DNA from: Proteiniphilum sp.
GTDB lineage: Bacteria; Bacteroidota; Bacteroidia; Bacteroidales; Dysgonomonadaceae
DNA length: 57,260 nt
Direction of reading: 5' to 3'
NCBI GenBank assembly: GCA_018433945.1
Contig: JAHDQF010000025.1
Span: 1-57,260, forward strand
Shown here: in pieces, positions 1 to 6,083 of the stretch
Layout: every line of letters starts with the position of its first letter
Position numbering within the stretch: position 1 is the stretch's first letter
Made by a program: the position numbers and the translations under genes
Notes under the pieces: generated by a model
The model's input: the letters and a program-made list of their open reading frames with translations, nothing else
Told to the model about the DNA's origin: nothing
Databases searched by the model: none

Positions 1-1280
1 AAGAAACCGCATTTTATTATATTGATGGCCACGTAAAAGTTTATAGCGGATATAAAGCCCATTTGGGAAAGAAACATATTTCACGACTGAAACTATGTTT
101 ACCGGGTATGACTGAGTTTTGGGTTAACAATTCCGAGGGATTGCCATATTTTGTTGTAACCGGAGAAGTAAACGAGAAAATGCAAGAGATGATTTTAGAT
201 AAAATTCTTCCGGAATTACTTGAAAATGTTGCCATAAAAATTACTGAAGAACAATTGCAAGCAGATCCTGACTTGCCAAGATTTACCCTTGTCTTCGATC
301 GGGAAATATCCAGTCCTGAATTTTTTGACAAATTGTGGTCAGAATATCGGGTAGCAATATTAACCTACAAAAAAAATGTAAAAGATAAATGGCCGGAAAG
401 TGATTTTACGGAACATGAAATAGAGATAGATTCCAATAAAGTTAAAATGGAACTTTGTGAAAAAAACACAGAATGGAATCATGTAAAGTTGCGAGAAGTA
501 AGAAAAAAAAATAATGATAACTCTCATCAGACAAGTATTGTAACAACCAACAGAAAATTATCGCTCATTCTTATTGCCATAAAAATGTTTAGTCGTTGGA
601 CACAGGAAAATTTTTTCAAATATCTGATCAGTGATTACGACCTTGACAGAATCGTTTATTATATTGTTAATGAGATTGATAAAGACTTCAAGGTGGTTAA
701 TCCACTCCATCGTAAACTGACTAACAAATTGAAAAAAACAAGAGAAAAAATTGCCCGCAGAAAAGCAATTTTATATGAGCTTGTTCATCAAAATTTAGAA
801 GATGATGCGGATGAAACAGAAAAGAATTTTATTGATCAGAGTAAACTAAAAGAAGAATTACAAGAATTTGAAGCTGAGGAAAAAGAACTTATCGAACAAC
901 GGAATCAACTCCCCTATAAGATAGCCATAAAGGAGATGGAAGAAAAAGAGAGATACAATAAGCTTGATATTGAAAGCAAACTTTTTCAGAATATAATCAA
1001 GATGATTTGTTACAGGGCAGAAACAAGTTTTTCCATTTTACTGGCTGCAAATTATAAGAAAAAAACGCATGAAATGAGAGCTTTGACTAAAAGTCTTATT
1101 AAAACAAAAGCTAATATAATACCCGACTATAAAAATGAAACTTTAACGATAGAATTATACTCACTATCTAATCCCAGAGATAATAAAGCAGCAATAGAAG
1201 TATGTCAAACTTTAAATGATAGTGAGACAAAATTTCCGGGGACAAATTTAAAATTAATCTATAAATTTGCGACAGATTAA
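1..1280 (+). CDS. DDE transposase-like protein, 5' end outside window
   Basis: The frame is open from the left edge, so the gene begins outside the window; the TTG at 63 is internal and should not be taken as the start. The visible N-terminal part (TAFYYIDGHVKVYSGYKAH, then RLKLCLPGMTEFWVNN) resembles a family of putative DDE transposases. Candidate acidic residues are the D of YIDGH, the D of LVFDRE about 75 residues further on, and the E of RWTQENFFKYL. A charged, probably coiled-coil stretch follows (Lys/Glu-rich, about 730-960). Base composition is much more AT-rich than in the core genes further right, which fits acquired DNA. No terminal inverted repeat could be recognised after the stop. 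Family assignment is from remembered sequence resemblance; activity cannot be judged without the N-terminus. Confidence 0.65.
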   Translation, partial: ETAFYYIDGHVKVYSGYKAHLGKKHISRLKLCLPGMTEFWVNNSEGLPYFVVTGEVNEKMQEMILDKILPELLENVAIKITEEQLQADPDLPRFTLVFDREISSPEFFDKLWSEYRVAILTYKKNVKDKWPESDFTEHEIEIDSNKVKMELCEKNTEWNHVKLREVRKKNNDNSHQTSIVTTNRKLSLILIAIKMFSRWTQENFFKYLISDYDLDRIVYYIVNEIDKDFKVVNPLHRKLTNKLKKTREKIARRKAILYELVHQNLEDDADETEKNFIDQSKLKEELQEFEAEEKELIEQRNQLPYKIAIKEMEEKERYNKLDIESKLFQNIIKMICYRAETSFSILLAANYKKKTHEMRALTKSLIKTKANIIPDYKNETLTIELYSLSNPRDNKAAIEVCQTLNDSETKFPGTNLKLIYKFATD

Positions 1281-1306
1281 ACTACGATAGGTAAGGAGTT
1301 CTGAAA

Positions 1307-1660
1307 TTACAGAGGTAAAATTAGCAGGGCAGAGTGAAATAAAATTGCACTTTGCCTAAAAATTACTCCGCCATGAATATTTTGGGCTTCCGAATCCGAA
1401 ATATTTTTTAAAGAACAGGAAATGTGCAGATACTTATCGCCACAATAACAATAGGTTTTCCGCGTTCTATCGTATCGAATATCTATTCCCATTATTCTCA
1501 TTTCCTCCAGAATATTAAACAGTTGCCGTTTGTTCAAACGCAGTTTACGGGCAAAAGAATCCGGCGAACCCGTGGATTCATTGTAGATAAGATCATGAAT
1601 ATACTCCATTCGGTCAATTTGTTGAAAAAGTGTCATAGCCTCTTGTTTTATAAAATGCAA
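1307..1660 (-). CDS. Small HTH protein with C-terminal double-glycine leader motif
   Basis: The 117-residue protein begins with a winged-helix/HTH-like segment (about 10-72) of a kind common in Bacteroidota: LFQQIDRMEYIHDLI, a TGSPDSFARKL helix, RQLFNILEEM, then the wing IRYDRTRKTYCYC. This would bind DNA. After it comes SLKNISDSEAQNIHGG (83-98) and a hydrophobic 19-residue tail. The spacing of I87, E91, I95 and G97-G98 fits the double-glycine leader that C39-peptidase exporters cleave in bacteriocin-like peptides. The true start may be Met9 (1636), which gives a more usual N-terminus for the family. The gene is divergent from the AbiEi-like gene. No peptidase or transporter gene is present nearby. 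The HTH call is fairly firm; the leader interpretation is inference. Confidence 0.6.
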   Translation of the reverse strand: MHFIKQEAMTLFQQIDRMEYIHDLIYNESTGSPDSFARKLRLNKRQLFNILEEMRIMGIDIRYDRTRKTYCYCGDKYLHISCSLKNISDSEAQNIHGGVIFRQSAILFHSALLILPL

Positions 1661-1765
1661 TCATCTATATTGCTTCATGCGATAATAGTCATATACAACT
1701 GATAAATACGCCTGATCCCAAAATGCACTATATTATTTACAGCATAATAGAAACAAAATAAGGAA

Positions 1766-2272
1766 ATGAAGAGGTATCTTATCCGGCTACGGCAGGGCTA
1801 TTTTGCCTTTTCTGAATATAAGAACAAGCCTGATTTTTCCCTTTATTTTGCCAACAGGATTTACCGTCCGTCCTACATCAGCCTGCATACAGCATTGTCG
1901 TTCTACGAAATGATACCGGAAGCGGTGGTGCAGATTACCAGTGTTACATCGCTTAAAACGGCATCTTTCGCCAATGACTTCGGCGAATACGCTTATAAGA
2001 ATGTCAAGGAGAACCTGATGTTCGGGTACGAGTTAAAGCCAATGGCGGACAACCGCACCATACAGTTTGCCACACCCGAAAAGGCATTGCTTGATTTGCT
2101 GTATCTTTATCCATTCTACAACAACGAGCAGGAATTAGAAGAATTGCGTCTGGATGAAGATTACCTGCACGACGATTTGAACAGGGATTTACTGATGGAT
2201 TACTGCGCCAGGTTTCAAAGTAAGGCGCTGGACCATCGGGTAAAACTACTTTTAAAGACTTATGATTTATGA
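1766..2272 (+). CDS. AbiEi-type (type IV toxin-antitoxin) antitoxin, N-terminally short, without toxin
   Basis: The 168 residues resemble the AbiEi antitoxin/regulator family: LIRLRQGYFAF, then ANRIYRPSYISLHTALSFY, PEAVVQITSVTSLKTASF and ATPEKALLDLLYLYPFY. In the family an N-terminal winged helix normally precedes the RLRxGYFAF segment. Here only three residues (MKR) lie upstream of YLIRLRQGYFAF, and a TAG closes the frame just before the ATG, so about 30-35 residues seem to be missing. AbiEi normally represses its own operon and neutralises the nucleotidyltransferase toxin AbiEii encoded just downstream. No such toxin follows; the next ORF (from 2264) stops after 30 codons. The gene is probably a remnant or an orphan antitoxin. 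Confidence 0.7.
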   Translation: MKRYLIRLRQGYFAFSEYKNKPDFSLYFANRIYRPSYISLHTALSFYEMIPEAVVQITSVTSLKTASFANDFGEYAYKNVKENLMFGYELKPMADNRTIQFATPEKALLDLLYLYPFYNNEQELEELRLDEDYLHDDLNRDLLMDYCARFQSKALDHRVKLLLKTYDL

Positions 2273-2332
2273 AAATAAGACAGTCGCTTCGGTAACAGCA
2301 TGGAAGAAGCACAAATCCGTAAAATATCGTAG

Positions 2333-2390
2333 TTTTGTTTTGACTGTAAAATAATAAATACCTATTTTTGTTTTGTATATAAAATAATAA
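2333..2390 (+). repeat. Two 25-bp imperfect direct repeats, 33-bp period
   Basis: Copies lie at 2333-2357 and 2366-2390. Each begins TTTTGTTTTG and ends AAAATAATAA, with 3 mismatches in the 5 bases between (ACTGT against TATAT). The start-to-start distance of 33 bp is close to three helical turns. They sit directly before the remnant of an ATPase gene and may be its former promoter/operator; this link is inference. Confidence 0.7.
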
Positions 2391-2398
2391 TCCGTTAG

Positions 2399-2587
2399 GT
2401 TTGCTACAACCTCGATAGCAGCGACGGGACGTATGACCGGGAAGTAAAAGCACTGCTGAAAATTGCCGAAATATTGGAATGCAACAAACTGCTGATTATT
2501 ACCCGTGATGCAGAACGAACGTTAGAGATGAACGGTAAAACAATTGAAGTTATTCCGGTATGGAAGTGGCTGCTGAATCTACCATAA
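2399..2587 (+). pseudogene. 3' remnant of an AAA/DUF4143-type ATPase gene
   Basis: A 62-codon open stretch with no start codon near its beginning (a TAG immediately precedes it in frame) encodes VCYNLDSSDGTYDREVKALL, then AEILECNKLLIITRDAER and a terminal IEVIPVWKWLLNLP. This matches the C-terminal end of the Bacteroidota ATP-binding proteins with an AAA_14 domain followed by DUF4143, where a restriction-nuclease-like fold closes with a VIPxWKWLL motif. The Walker A and B regions and about 300 residues are absent. The repeat pair lies just upstream, so an internal deletion that joined promoter region to 3' end is the simplest explanation. Assignment is by resemblance to the family. Confidence 0.65.
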
Positions 2588-2663
2588 ATGGTCACTCCAT
2601 TTTTAACCACGAAGGTACCTATCTTATTTGATAATGTGTTTCTGAAAAATGACACACGAATAC

Positions 2664-2694
2664 TTGGAAATACCTCGATTTTCATGTAATTTTG
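2664..2694 (+). promoter_or_regulatory. Bacteroidota-type promoter for vapBC
   Basis: TTG at 2664-2666, a 20-nt spacer and TAATTTTG at 2687-2694 match the Bacteroidota -33/-7 pattern. The ATG of vapB follows 21 nt after the -7 box, so the leader is very short. Confidence 0.6.
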
Positions 2695-2715
2695 TCAAAC
2701 TAAAAATAATAAAAA

Positions 2716-2958
2716 ATGAGATTCGAAACGATTGAAATAAAAAATACAAAAGGAACGCAGTCAATCAGAATTCCCCGCAAGATGAAAATAAATGATGATA
2801 AGGCTTATTTGAAGAAAGTGGGCAATTCGCTTCACGTTATTCCTTTCCATCATGCATGGCAAAACATGATTGACAGCCTGGGGTTATTTACATCCGATTT
2901 TATGGAAGAGCGGGGTCAAACGACCAATCAGCAACAACGTGAAAAGTTCGACGAATGA
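2716..2958 (+). CDS. vapB: VapB-type antitoxin
   Basis: The 80-residue protein has the layout of an AbrB/MazE-fold antitoxin: a basic beta-rich N-terminal half (TQSIRIPRKMKINDDKAYLKK, then VGNSLHVIPFHHAW) for DNA binding and dimerisation, and a C-terminal tail (MIDSLGLFTSDFMEERGQ) of the kind that threads into the PIN toxin and blocks its active site. It should neutralise the VapC encoded next and repress the shared promoter. Its stop codon overlaps the vapC start by 4 nt (ATGA), consistent with translational coupling. The length is normal for the family and the pair looks intact. Confidence 0.85.
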   Translation: MRFETIEIKNTKGTQSIRIPRKMKINDDKAYLKKVGNSLHVIPFHHAWQNMIDSLGLFTSDFMEERGQTTNQQQREKFDE

Positions 2959-3362
2959 AATACATGTTGGATACCAATATTTGCATTTACATCATCAAGA
3001 AAAAGCCGGTAAATGTACTCGATAGATTTAAAAAGTTGCCCGTCGGCAGCATCGGAATTTCTGCTATTACGTTGGCTGAACTGCAATACGGTATCATGAA
3101 GAGTGCAAACCCCGAAAAGAATCAGGATGCACTCGACAAGTTTCTAACCCCGTTGGAGATTCTCGATTTTGACTATCCCTGCACATTAGAGTATGGAGTC
3201 ATCCGGGCTTGTTTGGAAAGGGAGGGAACTCCCATCGGCCCTTTGGATACTTTGATAGCAGCTCATGCTAAAAGTGCGGATGTAATTTTGGTCACAAATA
3301 ATGAAAGGGAATTCGAGCGTGTTCCCGGATTAAAAATCGAAAACTGGGCAACGACGAAATAA
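2955..3362 (+). CDS. vapC: VapC-type PIN-domain ribonuclease toxin
   Basis: A complete PIN domain of 135 residues. The catalytic acidic residues expected for Mg2+-dependent RNA cleavage are visible: D6 (MLDTNICIY), E42 (TLAELQYG), D98 (GPLDTLIAAHA), and the NNERE motif near 115-119 before the closing ERVPGLKIENW. VapC toxins usually cut tRNA or the 23S sarcin-ricin loop; the target cannot be told here. Co-transcribed with vapB through the ATGA overlap. Two hairpins follow the gene. Nothing suggests inactivation, so this is probably a working toxin-antitoxin pair inside the accessory patch. Confidence 0.9.
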   Translation: MKYMLDTNICIYIIKKKPVNVLDRFKKLPVGSIGISAITLAELQYGIMKSANPEKNQDALDKFLTPLEILDFDYPCTLEYGVIRACLEREGTPIGPLDTLIAAHAKSADVILVTNNEREFERVPGLKIENWATTK

Positions 3363-3389
3363 TTCTTTCTTTTCTCCGGCAATCTACAC

Positions 3390-3452
3390 AAAACGTGTAA
3401 ACCAGAACATAAAACGGGTTACACGTTTTTGCACATCAGGGTAAACCTGATG
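3390..3452 (+). terminator. Hairpin terminator after vapC plus a second small hairpin
   Basis: AAAACGTGTAA (3390-3400) pairs perfectly with TTACACGTTTT (3419-3429) and ends in a T run, which fits a terminator in both directions. A second hairpin, CATCAGG (3434-3440) with CCTGATG (3446-3452) around a GTAAA loop, follows 4 nt later. Confidence 0.6.
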
Positions 3453-3492
3453 CACCTACATTTTTCAAAGCTCATAATTTGAAGCGAAATTT

Positions 3493-3846
3493 TTAAATGA
3501 GATTGTCAGTCCTTTTTCTTTCTTTCATGATGGCTTTCTGCCTCAAACGGGAAGCATAAATATATTCTTCGTGGCTGTTGTGGAAAGTTTCGTAGTATTT
3601 TTCCACCACATTTTCAGTGTTGGAAATGGCATCAGTGTATTCCCTGTAAACATCATTCAGTTCCTGCGTTGTCAAAGCAAGCTTTTGGGCAATATCTATA
3701 TATTCAGTACTCTTCAGTTGTTCCTGCAGGTACTCCATCGCCTTTACAAATCGCTCATGCTCTTTACCGGAAATGCCGCGCATATCTTTGTTATTATTGG
3801 GAAAATTACCGTCTGTCAATGATTTGAAGCAACAAAGGAATAACAT
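3493..3846 (-). CDS. Hypothetical protein, alpha-helical
   Basis: A 117-residue ORF that I do not recognise. The first 21 residues (MLFLCCFKSLTDGN...) look unlike the rest; Met22 (MRGISGKEHERF, 3783) is a plausible alternative start and gives 96 residues. From there the sequence is rich in Glu, Lys, Tyr and Gln and should be largely helical (YLQEQLKSTEYIDIAQKLAL, ENVVEKYYETF), ending in a basic tail (RLRQKAIMKERKRTDNLI). No signal peptide or membrane segment. The opposite-strand 83-residue ORF in the same place reads as hydrophobic and unstructured and is taken as its shadow. It sits alone between vapC and the monooxygenase pair. Confidence 0.45.
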   Translation of the reverse strand: MLFLCCFKSLTDGNFPNNNKDMRGISGKEHERFVKAMEYLQEQLKSTEYIDIAQKLALTTQELNDVYREYTDAISNTENVVEKYYETFHNSHEEYIYASRLRQKAIMKERKRTDNLI

Positions 3847-3941
3847 TTTTGTTACGATTCAATTACGCCACGGTTAAGAAATTGTTGCGTTAAAACATTC
3901 ACTGTGTAGCATCACCGGTTTTGTGCTTCCCCTGAAAAAAG

Positions 3942-3971
3942 TTGACTCATTCACCAATTTTTGTATCTTTG
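3942..3971 (+). promoter_or_regulatory. Bacteroidota-type promoter for the monooxygenase pair
   Basis: TTG at 3942-3944, a 19-nt spacer and a canonical TATCTTTG at 3964-3971, 32 nt before the ATG at 4004. Confidence 0.75.
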
Positions 3972-4003
3972 ACATGCTAAAAAGAAGCATACTGTAAGAA
4001 ATT

Positions 4004-5083
4004 ATGACAGAAAATAAAAATTATATTCCCTCGTTCGATCCTTCCAAAGGGATTGAATTCGGGATCTATACCCTGGGCGACCATTTAATGAATCCGCATA
4101 CGGGAAAACGTATCAGCGCCCAACAGCGGCTGCGGGAGATCGTTGAAATGGCTAAACTGGCGGACGAAGCGGGACTCGATGTGTTTATAGTGGGTGAGAG
4201 CCATCAGGATTATTTCGTTTCGCAGGCGCATCGCGTGTTGCTGTCGGCTATAGCCCAGGCAACCACCAATATAAAGATTTCAAGCGGATCAACCATTATC
4301 AGCACTTCCGATCCGGTGCGGGTATATGAAGATTTCGCCACCATCGACCTGCTGAGTAACGGGCGTGTCGAGGTTGTCGCCGGACGTGCTTCACGGATAG
4401 GGCTTTTTGAGCTGCTCGGCTATAATTTACGCGATTATGAAGCGCTGTTTGAGGAGAAATTCAACCTGTTGCTGCAAATCAACCGCAGTGAATCCGTAAC
4501 GTGGGAAGGAGCGTTCCGGCCACCGCTGAACAACGCACATATCATTCCACGCCCGCTGAGAGGGCAATTGCCGATTTGGCGAGCAGTAGGCGGAAGTCCC
4601 GGTAGTGCGGTATTGGCCGGACGTGCCGGAGTGCCGATGTATATGGCTCATTTAGGCGGTACTGTCGGCGCATTCAAAAATACGCTCGCCGCTTATCGCG
4701 AAGCGGCCTCGGAAAGCGGCTACGATCCCGCCACCTTGCCGGTTGCCACGGCCGGATTTTTTTATGCAGCGGAAGACACGCTCACCGCTTTACGCGAATA
4801 TTACCCGCATATCAACGAAGGAATGAAGGCGACCAACGGACGGGGTTTCCCCAAGCAACTCTTTGCGCAGGCGCAAGATGTCCGCAGCATTATAAATGTC
4901 GGTTCGGCGCAACATATCATTGAAAAAATTCTCTATCAGCACGCACAATTCGGACAGCAGCGTTACATTGCCCAACTGGATTTCGGCGGTGTGCCCTTCG
5001 ATAAAATCCGTAAGAATATCGAAATCATCGGCAATGAAATTTTGCCGGCTGTTAAAAAATATACAGCTAAAAAGGAGGATTAA
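4004..5083 (+). CDS. Luciferase-like (LLM class) flavin-dependent monooxygenase
   Basis: The 359-residue protein has the TIM-barrel layout of bacterial luciferase-like flavin-dependent oxidoreductases: GIEFGIYTLGDH at the first strand, LADEAGLDVFIVGESHQDY, the ISSGSTIISTSDPVRVYEDFATIDLLSNGRVE block typical of the family, and WRAVGGSPGSAVLAGRAG in the phosphate-binding part of the flavin site. Such enzymes use reduced FMN and O2; the organic substrate cannot be inferred. The next gene, 3 nt downstream, is a flavodoxin-fold FMN reductase, so the two probably form a two-component system with the reductase supplying FMNH2. It has its own strong promoter. Family firm, substrate unknown. Confidence 0.85.
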   Translation: MTENKNYIPSFDPSKGIEFGIYTLGDHLMNPHTGKRISAQQRLREIVEMAKLADEAGLDVFIVGESHQDYFVSQAHRVLLSAIAQATTNIKISSGSTIISTSDPVRVYEDFATIDLLSNGRVEVVAGRASRIGLFELLGYNLRDYEALFEEKFNLLLQINRSESVTWEGAFRPPLNNAHIIPRPLRGQLPIWRAVGGSPGSAVLAGRAGVPMYMAHLGGTVGAFKNTLAAYREAASESGYDPATLPVATAGFFYAAEDTLTALREYYPHINEGMKATNGRGFPKQLFAQAQDVRSIINVGSAQHIIEKILYQHAQFGQQRYIAQLDFGGVPFDKIRKNIEIIGNEILPAVKKYTAKKED

Positions 5084-5086
5084 CCG

Positions 5087-5653
5087 ATGAATATTGTTGT
5101 TGTTTCCAGCTCCAAGGTGGGCGTCAAAACGCAGACAGCCACAAAGAAAGTGGTCGGACTGATACAAGAGCATTACCCCGAAGCGTCTTTGACGTTATTG
5201 GATTTAAAAGAGCTTGACATTGTGTTTAGCGACGGGCGCAATTACCTTGATTATACGGGAGATACGGGATATGTAACGGAAACGGTCATGGATGCCGACG
5301 TGATCTTTATAGGGTCCCCGACTTTTCAGGGTTCCATACCCGCCACGTTAAAAAATATCTTCGACCTGCTGCCGGAGAACGCTTTATATCATAAAACGGT
5401 AGCGATCATCATGACGGCCGGAACGCCTAAGCATTTTCTGGTGGCGGAAACCCAGCTCAAGCCGATATTGAGTTATATGAAAGCCAATATCGTACCGAAT
5501 TATGTGTTCATTGAAGATAAGGATTTCGTGCTGCAGGAGATTGTCAATGACGATGTTTTGTTGCGTTTGGAAACATTGGTTGAGAACACGATGGTTTTAG
5601 CACGAACCTACCGGGAGATATGGCGCCAGCAGGAAGAGTCCTATGATTTTTAA
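5087..5653 (+). CDS. NAD(P)H-dependent FMN reductase, flavodoxin fold
   Basis: 188 residues. It opens with the flavodoxin-like beta strand and phosphate loop (MNIVVVSSSKVGVKTQT) that holds FMN phosphate. The middle contains ADVIFIGSPTFQGSIPATLKNIFDLL, the characteristic SPTYxGSxPxxLKN segment of NADPH-dependent FMN reductases, and HKTVAIIMTAGTPKHFLVAE. The likely job is to reduce FMN for the monooxygenase encoded 3 nt upstream; the two form one operon from the promoter at 3942-3971. A flavin-dependent quinone or azo reductase role is possible. No frame damage. Its stop codon overlaps a decayed reading frame on the other strand. Confidence 0.85.
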   Translation: MNIVVVSSSKVGVKTQTATKKVVGLIQEHYPEASLTLLDLKELDIVFSDGRNYLDYTGDTGYVTETVMDADVIFIGSPTFQGSIPATLKNIFDLLPENALYHKTVAIIMTAGTPKHFLVAETQLKPILSYMKANIVPNYVFIEDKDFVLQEIVNDDVLLRLETLVENTMVLARTYREIWRQQEESYDF

Positions 5654-5883
5654 CCCTGTTCTAACCAGACTTTGACGCTTTCCAAAGCTAAATTTACTCC
5701 TTCCGTTCGTATGTCAAATCTTCCATAGGCGATCTCCACTGACGGACTTTTTCACGCTATTCCGAAATAAAGAAATCCGATCGTGTCTTTCCCAATAAAT
5801 TGATTAATTTTGTAGTGATATTTCAGTGCATCATTGAAGCCACAACATTGTTGGCAAAAAGGGTTGAGACTGAGAACTGCCAT
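5650..5883 (-). pseudogene. Unidentified coding-like remnant with in-frame TGA
   Basis: On the minus strand one frame runs ATG 5883 to a TGA at 5752-5754 (44 codons including the stop; includes NDALKYHYKINQFIGKD and TIGFLYFGIA), and the same frame then continues for 33 more codons (SVEIAYGRFDIRTEGVNLA, then LESVKVWLEQG) to a TAA at 5650-5652. Both halves look like protein rather than chance sequence. The gene is not recognised; a degraded enzyme C-terminus or the edge of a mobile element are possibilities. No plausible 5' portion was seen above 5883. Confidence 0.3.
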
Positions 5884-5984
5884 AGGAGATAAGATTGTTT
5901 GGTTTTCTTTTGATATATTTTTTCTTCATTTTCAACCATAATGTTAATTAAACAAGATTAAAGTAACATTTTTCTCATTTTTGT

Positions 5985-6014
5985 TTTGCATTTAAAACAA
6001 AGTGCTTATATTTG
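5985..6014 (+). promoter_or_regulatory. Bacteroidota-type promoter for glnN
   Basis: TTTG at 5985-5988, an 18-nt spacer and TATATTTG at 6007-6014; the ATG of glnN lies 69 nt beyond. The stretch 5884-5984 is AT-rich with no gene. A second TAATTTTG (5805-5812) might be a weaker upstream start. Confidence 0.7.
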
Positions 6015-6083
6015 CACCGGAGTTCTTTTGCAATTCCTCCAAAAACAGGTTATCAGAACATCCACAATAAAAAACCGTGTAAT

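Noticed and set aside
1424-1702. 92-residue plus-strand frame across the HTH gene
   Set aside because: The minus-strand frame has a recognisable HTH and leader; the plus-strand one does not resemble any protein.
5752-5754. Selenocysteine codon
   Set aside because: No SECIS-like hairpin was seen after the TGA on the minus strand, and the residue context is not typical.
6012-6083. Extension of glnN upstream to a TTG at 6012
   Set aside because: The TTG overlaps the TATATTTG -7 box, and the family N-terminus begins at the ATG at 6084.
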